From Sphingomonas natans (lineage in GTDB: Bacteria > Pseudomonadota > Alphaproteobacteria > Sphingomonadales > Sphingomonadaceae), in assembly GCF_030546695.1 (NCBI RefSeq), contig NZ_JAUOTP010000001.1, forward strand, positions 558,001 to 622,000: a stretch of 64,000 nucleotides of DNA. The letters are read 5' to 3'. Position 1 is the stretch's first letter. Each line of letters starts with the position of its first letter. Both the position numbers and the translations under genes were made by a program. Below are positions 24,213 through 35,773 of the stretch, in pieces. The notes below the pieces were generated by a model. That model searched no databases and was not told the origin of the DNA. It saw only the letters and a program-made list of their open reading frames with translations.

Positions 24213-24454
24213 ATTGGTCCCCTTTAGCGACCGCCCTTGGGCTTGGCCGCTCCAATTCGACGTGTCAGTGTTCGACCCGGCGGGCCGTCACATGACAGTA
24301 TGGCTAATCTCAAAAGACCCGCTCCGCCAATCATCCGACGTTCGCGGCTGCAATATTCCGGTCACATGTTACATGGCTGCCACACTCGGCAACCTTGCCG
24401 ATGCGCGCGTCCCGTCCTAGCCGTCGCTCCTCTTTGCCGGGGAAGGATTCAGGG

Positions 24455-24985
24455 ATGAAAATGGCTCTGCCGATCGCGCTCGGCGCGATCCTGTGTTGCG
24501 CCGGTGCCGCGGTGGCGGCGGGGCCGAACTCGTCGGACCGCGTGCTGCGCGATTTCGCGAATTGCCGGACGACGGGGGACGCGGCCGCCCGGCTTGCCTG
24601 TTTCGAGAAGACGTTCGACAGCTTCGAGCAGGCGGTCAAATCCAGGGAGGTCACGATCGTCGACAAGGCCGACGTACGCGAGGCCAAGCGATCGCTATTC
24701 GGCTTCACCCTGCCCAAGCTCGATCTGTTCGGCGGCGGTGGCGGCAGGGAGGATCCCGCCGAGGAATTCGCCGAGATCAACACGACCGTCGCCTCGGCGC
24801 GAACAGGCGAAGGCGGACATATCGAGATCCGCCTCGCCGACAATCCCGATGCCTTGTGGCGGACGACCGACCCGATGGCGTTCCCGCCCCGCGCCGGCGA
24901 CAAGATCCGCATCCGCCAGGGCGCGCTCGGCAATTATTTCCTGTCGGTCGGCGGCCGCTCCTATCGCGGCATAAGGGTGCGCTGA
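24455..24985 (+). CDS. Exported hypothetical protein, 176 aa
   Basis: I do not recognise this family. A signal peptide (MKMALPIALGAILCCAGAAVAAG) leads to a segment with two Cys (NCRTTGDAAARLACFEK). The middle is Gly-rich (FGGGGGRED), and the C-terminal half is beta-rich (GDKIRIRQGALGNYFLSVGGRSYRG), suggesting a small periplasmic domain. The ATG at 24455 follows GAAGGA with good spacing; the longer frame adds a basic, unlikely N-terminus. It converges on clpB with a perfect hairpin between. Confidence 0.75.
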   Translation: MKMALPIALGAILCCAGAAVAAGPNSSDRVLRDFANCRTTGDAAARLACFEKTFDSFEQAVKSREVTIVDKADVREAKRSLFGFTLPKLDLFGGGGGREDPAEEFAEINTTVASARTGEGGHIEIRLADNPDALWRTTDPMAFPPRAGDKIRIRQGALGNYFLSVGGRSYRGIRVR

Positions 24986-24989
24986 GGCA

Positions 24990-25017
24990 CGAGCGGAGCG
25001 GGACACCGCTCCGCTCG
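24990..25017. terminator. Hairpin between convergent genes
   Basis: CGAGCGGAGCG and CGCTCCGCTCG form a perfect 11-bp stem around GGACAC, 4 bases past the exported protein stop and 6 before the clpB stop. There is no T-run, so any bidirectional termination is inferred. Confidence 0.5.
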
Positions 25018-25023
25018 TCGCGA

Positions 25024-27603
<2,580 letters not shown>

Positions 27604-27625
27604 GGAAACTCCTTGATCCCCCGCG

Positions 27626-27653
27626 AGATAGTGTGGCGATTATGTCACACAAG
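27626..27653 (-). promoter_or_regulatory. Sigma-32-like heat-shock promoter of clpB
   Basis: On the minus strand CTTG (27653-27650), a 17-base spacer and ACTATCT (27632-27626) fit the alphaproteobacterial RpoH pattern CTTG-N17/18-CYTATNT with one mismatch. It is 23 bases from the clpB start codon. Confidence 0.5.
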
Positions 27654-27694
27654 CCTTTGCCGGAGATTATTGGCGCGGAAGGCGGCCGACCATA

Positions 27695-27748
27695 TCATCC
27701 TCCCCCGCCAGGGGGAGGTGGCCGGCGCGGCCGGCCGGAGGGGGAGGA
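27695..27748. repeat. Intergenic palindrome, family E-like
   Basis: CCTCCCCC/GGGGGAGG stem (27699-27718) followed by a GGCCGGCGCGGCCGGCC palindrome and a second GGGGGAGGA. It is the shortest of the E-like copies, between clpB and the 120-aa gene. Confidence 0.65.
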
Positions 27749-27866
27749 AGCGATCCGCCTCGAGGGAACGGCAAGCGGCAAGCTCGACCGCCCACGGTCT
27801 TGCATCGGATGCCCTTCGGCTCCAGTCGGCGCCTGAGCCGAACCATGGCGCCAAGGAACGTTGCCT

Positions 27867-28229
27867 GTGCCCGATCCCAAACTGATCCTCGACGAATTCC
27901 TGTTCGATCTCGGCAGCAATCTGCTGACGGCGTTCGCGGTGGCACTGCTCATTCTCGGCGTTGCGGTCGCCATACCGGCGACCTGGCGGTGGTGGGTCGC
28001 GCTGCCGGTCGCGGTGGTCGTTGGGGTCTGCCTGACGATCGTCTTCGTGCTGCTGGGCATGCCCTTTCTCGACGGGTTCGGGCTCGCCTTCCCGGTCAGT
28101 TTCGGGCCGCTGCATCTGGCGATCGCGATCCTGCTGAGCGGAGCCGCCTTCGCGATCGTCCGCAAGCGGCGCGGACCGATCGATCGATCCGGCATCCCGA
28201 AGCCGGACAGCTGGTACGATCGACCGTAG
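27867..28229 (+). CDS. Hypothetical inner-membrane protein, 120 aa
   Basis: I do not recognise the family. Three hydrophobic helices are visible (about 16-38, 43-65, 80-98), followed by a basic cytoplasmic tail (RKRRGPIDRSGIPKPDSWYDRP). A GTG at 27867 has an AAGGAA 8 bases upstream; a TTG at 27861 is an alternative with closer spacing. Codon use is normal for the window. It converges on the frameshifted peptidase gene with a hairpin between. Confidence 0.7.
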   Translation: MPDPKLILDEFLFDLGSNLLTAFAVALLILGVAVAIPATWRWWVALPVAVVVGVCLTIVFVLLGMPFLDGFGLAFPVSFGPLHLAIAILLSGAAFAIVRKRRGPIDRSGIPKPDSWYDRP

Positions 28230-28256
28230 CGGACGCCGGCCCGAGCCGCCGTCCGC
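28229..28256. terminator. Hairpin between convergent genes
   Basis: A 7-bp stem (GCGGACG/CGTCCGC) continues through a one-base bulge into a 4-bp CGGC/GCCG stem with a CCGA loop. It lies at the end of the 120-aa gene and before the peptidase stop. No T-run is present. Confidence 0.45.
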
Positions 28257-28259
28257 TTG

Positions 28260-29908
28260 CTATCGTCCCGCCTTCACCGCCTTCGGCGCGAACAGATCGC
28301 CGAAGAAATCGCCCTTGTTCCACATCGGCGCCGCATCCCCGTCCGCCATCGCTTCCGTGATCCGCCAATTGGCCTCCGCGAAGCGCGCGCCCGAGGCCCA
28401 GTCGATCGGCTGGCTCATGTCGTCGCCCGGATGGTGATAATTGCCGCCGAGGAATTTGGGCCACGCCTTGTCGCCGCCATTGGCGAAGCCCGTCGCGAAG
28501 AACACCGCGGGCACGCCCTGTCGCACGAACATATAATGGTCCGATCGCACGAAGATCGTCTCCTCGGGCATCATGTCGGGCGAGAGCGTCAGGCCCATCG
28601 GCGCGACCGCCTTGGCGACGAGCGGCCCGAGCGTCGAATGGTCCGCGCCGAACGCCATCACGTCAGTGAATTTGTACAGCAATAAGGGCATGTCGAGATC
28701 GACATTGCCGACGATATGCGCGGCCGGCACGGTCGGATGGCGCGCATAATAATCCGCGCCGAGCAGGCCTTTCTCCTCGCCGGTCGAGGCGAGGAAGATC
28801 ACCGAGCGGCGCGGTTTCTCGGGCGCCTCGGCCATGGCGCGCGCCACTTCCAGCATCGTCGCGATGCCCGCGGCATTGTCGAGCGCGCCATTGTTGATCC
28901 GGTCGGTGCCCGGCTTGTCTCCCGGCTTCTCGGGGGTGATGCCGATATGGTCGAGATGCGCCGAGAGGACGACATAATCCGCCTTCAGCTTGGGATCGCT
29001 GCCCGGCAGGATCGCGACGACGTTCGGGCTGGTGATCCTCGTCACCACCGCATCCTGCGTCAGCTTGGCGCTGGTCCGAAGCGCGAAGCCCTTCGGCTTG
29101 GCACCGTCCACCGCGGCTTCCTGCAGCACCGCGGCCAGGGCTTCGCGCCGCCCGCGAACAAGGCCTCGGCCGCCGGCCCGTTGGCGAAGGCGGAGAGCCT
29201 GATCCCCGGCGCGTCGTTGAACGGCACCCCGTCCTTGCCGATCCACGTCACCGTCATCCCGTCCGCGAAATGGAGCCGCTGCGCGAAAGGCCGCCGCTTG
29301 GCGCTCGCCAGCGTATCCACCGAGATGATTCCGATCGCGCCATGCTTCTTGGCGACCGCGCCCTTCTCGTCGGAGGCATAAGCCGCGATCTCGCTCGGGA
29401 TCCCCTTGGGAAAGCCCGCGAGCATGACGACGATCTTGCCGCGCACGTCGAGCCCGCGATAATCGTCGAGCCCCAAACCGGGCACGTCGAGCCCGTAGCC
29501 GACGAACACGAGCGGCGCGGACACCTCCGTCTTCGGCATCGCCGGGTTGAGCCCGACGACGACATTGTCGAGATGCGCCCAGCTCTGCGTGCCCGCCGGC
29601 CCGGTCACCGACAGGGTCGCCTTGGTCGCGCCGCGCTTCGCCTGCGCGAAGCCGATCCGCTGATACCAGCCGCCCGCATCGCCCGCGGGTTGCAGCCCGA
29701 GCGCCTCGAACCGGCTCGCGACATAGCGCGCGGCGATCTCATGACCCCGGCTGCCGATGTCGCGCCCCTCCAGCAGATCGTCCGACAGGAAGGCGACATG
29801 CGCGCGGAACGCCTCGGCCGTGAACACGGGCGGCGCCGCGATCGCCGTGCTCGCCATCGCCCATAGCCCGGCGATCGCCGCACTCCGCTTCATCGCCTTG
29901 CCCGTCAT
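28260..29908 (-). pseudogene. M28-family metallopeptidase broken by a frameshift
   Basis: The N-terminal part has a signal peptide (MKRSAAIAGLWAMASTAIAAPP), a PA-type insert and then reads into a wrong frame near 29148. The C-terminal part continues in another frame, with the di-zinc site intact: SAHLDHIG, NNGALDNAAG, STGEEKG and a late GNYHHPGDD. One missing G around 29145-29158 (minus strand) rejoins AEALFAGG to REALAAVLQEA and restores about 550 residues. As given it would not make an active enzyme; an assembly error is a real alternative. An AAGGA lies before the ATG at 29908. It would be a secreted aminopeptidase. Confidence 0.8.
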
Positions 29909-30025
29909 GATGATCCTTTCGTGTTGCGCCCCTGCTAGGCGCGCGCCGCCCCGATCGGCAAGCGCTTGGCGGCGCGGATAGGCTCGGCTAGGACCGCGTG
30001 TTCCCGCCCGCCAGAAGGCCATTCC

Positions 30026-32926
30026 ATGCGCACCGTCCTCGCCTCCGCGCTCGCCGCCACGATGCTCGCGCCGCTGTCCGCCGCGCCCCCGTCCCCCTCG
30101 GCTCAGGCGCCCGCCGCGCCCATCTCCGCGCTCATCGAGCAGGTGAAGATCCCCTACAAGGAATTCACGCTCAAGAACGGCTTGCGCGTCATCGTTCACA
30201 CCGATCGCAAGGTGCCGCTCGTCGCGGTCAGCGTCTGGTATCATATCGGTTCGCGCGACGAGCCCGTCGGCAAGACCGGCTTCGCGCATCTGTTCGAACA
30301 TCTGATGTTCTACGGATCGGAAAATGCGACCGGCTCCAGCCTCGAGCGGCTGGAGGCCCTGGGCGCGACCGACTGGAACGGCACGACCTGGTTCGATCGC
30401 ACCAATTATTTCGAGACCGTCCCCAAGGGCGCGCTGGATCGCGTGCTGTTTCTCGAATCCGATCGCATGGGCCATCTGCTCGGGGTGATCGACAAGACCC
30501 GGCTCGATGCGCAACGCGGCGTCGTCCAGAACGAGAAACGCATGGGCGAGAACGAGCCCGGCGGCCTCGTCCAATATGCCGAGCTCGATGCGCTGTTTCC
30601 GGAAGGCCACCCCTATCGCCATTCGACGATCGGTTCGATGGCCGATCTCAACGGCGCCAGCCTGGAAGATGTGAAGAGCTGGTTCCGCAACAATTACGGG
30701 CCGAACAATGCCGTGCTCGTCCTCGCCGGCGACATCGATCTCCCCGAGGCCAAGGCCAAGGTGGAGAAATGGTTTGGCGCGCTCCCCGCCGGCCCGGCGG
30801 TTAACCATCCCGACGCGCCCGTGCCGACGCTCGCCGCGCCGGTCGACAAGGTCATGTACGATCATGTCGCGACCGCCTCGGTCTCGCGCGAATGGGTGAC
30901 GCCCGGCATCAACGATCCCGAAAGCACGCAGGTCCAGCTCGCCGCTTATCTGCTCGGCGGGCTCGGCAGCTCACGCCTCCAGAACATCCTCGTCCGCCAG
31001 GAGAAGCTCGCGGTCAGCGTCTCGGCCAGCGTCCAGCAGTTCGAGAAGGTCGGCATGCTGGAGATCAACGCCAGCGTCCGCCCCGGCGTCGATCCCAAGC
31101 TGGTCGCGAGGCGTATCGACGAGATCCTCGCCGAGTATCTCAAGACCGGCCCCAGCGCCGACGAGGTCCAGCGCGCGGCGACGAGCATCGTCGCGGGGCA
31201 GGTGCGCGGGCTCGAGCAGGTCGGCGGCTTCGGCGGCAAGGCGGTCACGCTCGCCGAGGGCGCGGTCTATTCGAACGATCCCGATCATTATCAGAAGGAA
31301 TTGCGCGAGATCGCGTCGGCGACCCCCGCCGGCCTCACTGCGGTAGCGCGCAAATGGATGGGCCGCCCTGCCTTCCGCCTGATGGTCCTCCCCGGCGAAC
31401 GCTCCGCCGCCGATCAGGCGCTGGCGGGCAATATCCGCCACCCGGCCTATTTCCGCAGTCCGGCCCAAGGCGGCGCTCCGGCCCCCGGGACGCCCTCGCC
31501 CACGCCAGCCCCCGCCGCCCCAGCCCCGAAGATCGCCGAGCCCCCGCTCGCACCGATCACCTCGCTCGCTTTTCCGAAGATCGAGCGCGCGACGCTGTCG
31601 AACGGCATCCCCGTCACCTTCGCCCGCCGCGCGGGTCTCCCGCTCGTCCAGGTCGCCTTCCAGTTCGATGCGGGCAATGCCGCGGACGACCGCGCCAAGC
31701 TGGGCACGCAGGCGCTCCTGCTCTCCTTGCTCAAGGAGGGCACGACGACGCGCGATTCGATCGCGATTGCCGAGGAGCAGGAGCGGCTCGGCGCCGGGAT
31801 TGGCGTCAGCTCGACGATGGATGCGACGCGCATGTCGCTGTCCGCGCTCACCCCCAATCTCGCCGCCTCGCTCGATCTGTTCGCCGATGTCGTGCTCAAT
31901 CCCGCGCTCGCGCCGGGCGAGATCGAGCGCCAGCGCGCGCGGCTGCTCGCGCGCATCGCGACAGAGAAGACGCAGCCGCAGGGCATCGCCATGCGCACGC
32001 TCCCGCCGATCCTGTTCGGCGCGGCGCACCCCTATGGCGTGCCATTCAGCGGATCGGGCGACGAGGCGGGCGTCACCGCCGCCACGCGCGCCGATCTCGT
32101 CGCCTTCAAGGATAGCTGGCTGCGCCCCGACAATGCCAAACTGTTCGCGGTCGGCGACACGACGCTCGCCGAACTGATGCCGATGCTGGAGGCGCGTTTC
32201 GGCAAATGGGCGCCGCCCGCAGGCCCCAAGGGCGTCAAGAATTTCGCCGCCGCCGTCCCCGCGCCGCGCCCGCGCATCATCCTCGTCGACAAGCCGCAGA
32301 GCCCGCAGTCGATGATCCTCGCCGGCCTGATCACTCCGCTCAAGGGCAGCGACGACAACGACACGCTCGATATCGCCAACGACATCCTCGGCGGCAGCAC
32401 CTCGTCGCGGATCACCACCGATCTGCGCGAGACGCGCAATTGGGCGTATTATGCGGGCACGCAGGTCTCGGCGCTGAAGCAGGCGATGCCTCTGCTGCTG
32501 ATCGCTCCCGTCCAGAGCGACAAGACCGGTGAATCGATCGCCGCCGCGCGCGGCGATGTCGTCGCCTTTCTCGGCGCGCAGGGCACGAACCAGCCCGAAC
32601 TCGCCCGCGCGGTAAGCGGCGCGACATTGTCTCTGCCCGGCCAGTTCGAGACGAGCGGCGCGCTACTCGGCGCGCTGATGCGGCTGGACCTGCTCGGCAA
32701 GCCCGACGACTATTATGTCGGGCTCCCCGCCAAATATCGGGCGATGACGCCCGCCTCGGTCGATGCCGCGGCGCGCGCCGCGATCGATCCGGCGAAGCTC
32801 GTCTGGGTCGTCGTCGGCGATGCGAAGGTCGTCCGCCCGCAATTGCAAAATTTGGGCCTGCCGATCGAGGACGTCGCCGCACCGCCCGCCACACCCACCA
32901 CCCCCTCCGCAGGAGCAGCAAAGTAA
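30026..32926 (+). CDS. M16-family zinc peptidase, two-domain
   Basis: The 966-residue exported protein has a signal peptide (MRTVLASALAATMLAPLSAA) and two M16 halves. The first carries the inverted zinc motif H-L-F-E-H at 88-92, with the downstream Glu in an NEKRMGENE helix. The second half (about from 520) is the usual inactive partner without HxxEH, after a Pro/Ala-rich linker. Together they enclose and cut peptides in the periplasm. AGAAGG lies before the ATG at 30026. It is divergent from the M28 gene, 117 bases away, and its stop overlaps the next ATG. Confidence 0.93.
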   Translation: MRTVLASALAATMLAPLSAAPPSPSAQAPAAPISALIEQVKIPYKEFTLKNGLRVIVHTDRKVPLVAVSVWYHIGSRDEPVGKTGFAHLFEHLMFYGSENATGSSLERLEALGATDWNGTTWFDRTNYFETVPKGALDRVLFLESDRMGHLLGVIDKTRLDAQRGVVQNEKRMGENEPGGLVQYAELDALFPEGHPYRHSTIGSMADLNGASLEDVKSWFRNNYGPNNAVLVLAGDIDLPEAKAKVEKWFGALPAGPAVNHPDAPVPTLAAPVDKVMYDHVATASVSREWVTPGINDPESTQVQLAAYLLGGLGSSRLQNILVRQEKLAVSVSASVQQFEKVGMLEINASVRPGVDPKLVARRIDEILAEYLKTGPSADEVQRAATSIVAGQVRGLEQVGGFGGKAVTLAEGAVYSNDPDHYQKELREIASATPAGLTAVARKWMGRPAFRLMVLPGERSAADQALAGNIRHPAYFRSPAQGGAPAPGTPSPTPAPAAPAPKIAEPPLAPITSLAFPKIERATLSNGIPVTFARRAGLPLVQVAFQFDAGNAADDRAKLGTQALLLSLLKEGTTTRDSIAIAEEQERLGAGIGVSSTMDATRMSLSALTPNLAASLDLFADVVLNPALAPGEIERQRARLLARIATEKTQPQGIAMRTLPPILFGAAHPYGVPFSGSGDEAGVTAATRADLVAFKDSWLRPDNAKLFAVGDTTLAELMPMLEARFGKWAPPAGPKGVKNFAAAVPAPRPRIILVDKPQSPQSMILAGLITPLKGSDDNDTLDIANDILGGSTSSRITTDLRETRNWAYYAGTQVSALKQAMPLLLIAPVQSDKTGESIAAARGDVVAFLGAQGTNQPELARAVSGATLSLPGQFETSGALLGALMRLDLLGKPDDYYVGLPAKYRAMTPASVDAAARAAIDPAKLVWVVVGDAKVVRPQLQNLGLPIEDVAAPPATPTTPSAGAAK

Positions 32927-33225
32927 TGAGCGACGTCGATGGCCGCTGGGAATGCACGGTCGCCTCGCCGATGGGCGATCAGAGCTTCGTCCTGACCGTC
33001 GCCTCCAGCGGCGCCAGCTTCACCGGCCGCGCCGAAGGCGGGATCGGGGCGATGGACGTCGAGGGCGATGTCACCGGAAACACGCTCGCCTGGCCGATGC
33101 GCGTCCCCAAGCCGATGCCGATCACGCTCAATTGCGAGGCGACGGTCACCGGCGACACGCTGGAAGGCAAGGTCGGCGCAGGCTTCTTCGGCAGCTTCCC
33201 GATCACGGGCACACGGCTGAGCTGA
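32926..33225 (+). CDS. Hypothetical protein, 99 aa, coupled to the M16 peptidase
   Basis: I do not recognise a named family. It is all-beta by appearance, with repeated alternating patterns (SFVLTVASSGASFTGRAEG, MDVEGDVTGNTLAW, DTLEGKVGAGFFGSFPITGT), like a small beta-barrel or lipocalin-like domain, and has no signal peptide. Its ATG overlaps the peptidase stop (TAATG), so it is translated with it. Confidence 0.7.
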   Translation: MSDVDGRWECTVASPMGDQSFVLTVASSGASFTGRAEGGIGAMDVEGDVTGNTLAWPMRVPKPMPITLNCEATVTGDTLEGKVGAGFFGSFPITGTRLS

Positions 33226-33278
33226 GGAGCCCGGCTCCTTCCCATGTATTCATCGGGAGGATCCGCCCGCCAACGAGC

Positions 33279-33392
33279 TCAGGTCAGCCGTGCAACCACC
33301 GCGATCACCAGCCACAGCAAGGAAGCCAGGACGAGCGCGATCATGATGCCCTGGGCACCGCGATTGCGATCAGGTTCGTCCTCTTCCCGCAT
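33279..33392 (-). CDS. Putative 37-aa single-span membrane protein
   Basis: The ORF encodes an acidic/polar head (MREEDEPDRNRG) and one strong membrane helix (GIMIALVLASLLWLVIAVVA) ending RLT. It is too short for standard gene finders. A modest GGGAAAA precedes the ATG at 33392, and a perfect 13-base palindrome lies 16 bases upstream. Composition and hydrophobic span argue it is real, but no homologue is known to me. Confidence 0.5.
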   Translation of the reverse strand: MREEDEPDRNRGAQGIMIALVLASLLWLVIAVVARLT

Positions 33393-33407
33393 GCCGTTTT
33401 CCCGACA

Positions 33408-33420
33408 TTACGATTCGTAA
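33408..33420. promoter_or_regulatory. Palindrome before the 37-aa membrane protein
   Basis: TTACGATTCGTAA is a perfect palindrome of 13 bases, 16 bases upstream of the small ORF on the minus strand. It could be an operator; nothing else in the window matches it by eye. Confidence 0.3.
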
Positions 33421-33585
33421 ACGCATCGGCCGCGCGCAGGCTCCACCGGACGTGCCGCAGCCGGTTCCCCGATCCTTGCCGACGCGGAACCCGGCGTCGA
33501 AGATACCACCAAACGGCCACCGGGACACGTGGGCTTCCTGCTTGGCGTGTTCCCAATTCGCGCCTCAACGCCTACCTGAGCGCCT

Positions 33586-35757
33586 GTGAACAAGCGCGCC
33601 CGCGTCCTCCTTCTCAATGCCGCGCTCGGGCCGCTCGATTATCGGGTCGATCCCGGCCAGCATGTCGAGCCCGGCAGTATCGTCCTCGCCCCCCTCGGCC
33701 CGCGCCAACTCGCCGGCGTCGTCTGGGAGCCCGAGCGGATGGGATCGGACGCCGAGGTCGGCGACAATCGCTTGCGCCCGCTCGCCGCAGTCTACGATCT
33801 CCCGCCGCTCGCCGCGCCGCTCCGCCGGCTGATCGAATGGACCGCGGATTATTATCTCGCGCCGCCCGCGGCCGTTCTGCGCATGGCGCTCGCCTCGGCC
33901 TCCGCGCTCGATGGCGCGCCGACGATCGTCGAATATCGCGCGACCGGCCACGTGCCGCCACGTCTCACGCCCCAGCGCGAACAGGCGCTGGAGCGGATCG
34001 ACAAACGCCAAGGCCTCGTCCGCGAACTGGCGACGATCGCCGACGTCTCGGACGCGGTCATTCGCGGGCTGGTCAAGGCGGGCGCGATCGGGCCCATCGA
34101 AGTCCGTGTCGACGATCCCTTTCCCTTGCCCGATCCCGATCATGCGCACCCCGCTTTGAGCGAGGCGCAGGCCGACGCCGTCGGTACGCTCGTGGCTGCG
34201 GTCGAGGCGAAGAGCTTCGCGCCCTGGCTGCTCGACGGCGTCACGGGCTCCGGCAAGACCGAGGTCTATTTCGAGGCGATCGCCGCCGCGCTGCGTGCCG
34301 ATCGCCAGACTCTCGTATTGCTCCCCGAAATCGCGCTGACCGAGCCCTTCCTGAAGCGCTTCGCCGCGCGCTTCGGCGTCGCGCCGGTCGCCTGGCATTC
34401 GGACCTCCGCCAGTCGCAGCGCCGCCGCGCGTGGCGCGCGATCGCCAGCGGCGAGGCCAAGGTCGTCGTCGGCGCACGCTCGGCCCTGTTCCTGCCTTAC
34501 CGCCAACTCGGCCTGATCGTCATCGACGAGGCGCACGAGACGAGCTTCAAGCAGGAGGAAGGCGTCGCCTATCACGCGCGCGACACCGCGGTGATGCGCG
34601 CGCGCTTCGAGGAGGTGCCGATCATCCTCGCTACCGCGACGCCCGCGATCGAAACGCGCCACCAGGTCGCGCTCGGCCATTATTCGGAACTGACCCTCCC
34701 CGATCGCTTCGGCGGCGCGACCCTGCCCGATATCGCCGCGGTCGATCTCACGCACGACCGCCCCGACCGCGGCCGCTGGCTGAGCCCGCCGCTCGTCGCG
34801 GCGCTCGCCGAGACGCTCGAGCGCGGCGAGCAGTCTTTGCTGTTCCTCAACCGCCGCGGCTATGCCCCGCTCACGCTGTGCCGCCATTGCGGCCACCGCT
34901 TCCAATGCCCGAACTGCACCGCGTGGATGGTCGAGCATCGCCTGACCGCGCGGCTCGCCTGCCACCATTGCGGCCACGTCATGCCCCCGCCGCGCGCCTG
35001 CCCGGAATGCAAGGAAGAGGACAGCCTCGTTCCCTGTGGCCCCGGCGTCGAGCGCATCGCCGACGAGGTCGCCGCGATCCTGCCCGAGGCGCGCACCGCG
35101 ATCGTCACCTCGGACACGCTCTGGTCGCCCGCCAAGACCGCCGAGTTCGTCGGCCGGATGGAGTCGGGCGAGATCGACATCGTCATCGGCACGCAACTCG
35201 TCACCAAGGGTTATCACTTCCCCAACCTGACGCTCGTCGGCGTCGTCGATGCGGACCTGGGCCTGTCGGGCGGGGACCTGCGCGCCGCCGAGCGCAGCTT
35301 CCAGCAGATCGCGCAGGTCGCCGGCCGCGCCGGTCGCGGCGAGAAACCGGGCCGCGTCCTCGTCCAGACCTATGAGCCCGCCGCCCCGGTGATCCGCGCG
35401 CTCATCTCGGGCGATCGCGAGAGCTTCTATGCCGCCGAGACGGAAGCGCGCCGCATGGCCAACGCCCCGCCCTTCGGGCGCTTCGCCGGCATCATCGTAT
35501 CGTCCGAAAATCTCGACGAGGCCGTCGCCACCGCGCGATCGATCGGCAAGGCCGCGCCGCACGTGGACGGCATGGAAGTCTATGGCCCCGCACCCGCCCC
35601 ATTGGCGATGCTGCGCGGGCGCCACCGCCAGCGCCTGCTGGTCCACGCCCGCCGCTCGCTCGACGTGCAGGACGTGATCCGCGCTTGGCTCGGCCCGCTG
35701 GAGTGGCCGCGCGGGGTGCGCGTCGCGGTCGATGTCGATCCCTACAGCTTCCTGTGA
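33586..35757 (+). CDS. priA: Primosomal protein N' (replication restart helicase)
   Basis: The 723-residue PriA shows the DNA-binding N-terminus, Walker A GVTGSGKTEVYF (about 218-229), a DEAH box (IDEAHETSFKQEE), and the Cys cluster that binds two zinc ions (CRHCGHRFQCPNC, CHHCGH, CPECKEE). Helicase motifs continue through GTQLVTKG and QVAGRAGRG. It reloads the replisome at stalled forks. A GTG at 33586 is used; the ribosome-binding site is weak. The 193 bases upstream, from the small membrane ORF to here, show nothing besides a palindrome. Confidence 0.95.
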   Translation: MNKRARVLLLNAALGPLDYRVDPGQHVEPGSIVLAPLGPRQLAGVVWEPERMGSDAEVGDNRLRPLAAVYDLPPLAAPLRRLIEWTADYYLAPPAAVLRMALASASALDGAPTIVEYRATGHVPPRLTPQREQALERIDKRQGLVRELATIADVSDAVIRGLVKAGAIGPIEVRVDDPFPLPDPDHAHPALSEAQADAVGTLVAAVEAKSFAPWLLDGVTGSGKTEVYFEAIAAALRADRQTLVLLPEIALTEPFLKRFAARFGVAPVAWHSDLRQSQRRRAWRAIASGEAKVVVGARSALFLPYRQLGLIVIDEAHETSFKQEEGVAYHARDTAVMRARFEEVPIILATATPAIETRHQVALGHYSELTLPDRFGGATLPDIAAVDLTHDRPDRGRWLSPPLVAALAETLERGEQSLLFLNRRGYAPLTLCRHCGHRFQCPNCTAWMVEHRLTARLACHHCGHVMPPPRACPECKEEDSLVPCGPGVERIADEVAAILPEARTAIVTSDTLWSPAKTAEFVGRMESGEIDIVIGTQLVTKGYHFPNLTLVGVVDADLGLSGGDLRAAERSFQQIAQVAGRAGRGEKPGRVLVQTYEPAAPVIRALISGDRESFYAAETEARRMANAPPFGRFAGIIVSSENLDEAVATARSIGKAAPHVDGMEVYGPAPAPLAMLRGRHRQRLLVHARRSLDVQDVIRAWLGPLEWPRGVRVAVDVDPYSFL

Positions 35758-35773
35758 CGGACCGGTTTCGCAG

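Noticed and set aside
20973-24227. A plus-strand open frame of over 1000 residues opposite the TonB receptor.
   Set aside because: It lies antisense to a clear receptor, is highly Arg/Asp/Glu/Gly-rich, shows no recognisable domain, and such shadow frames are common in high-GC DNA.
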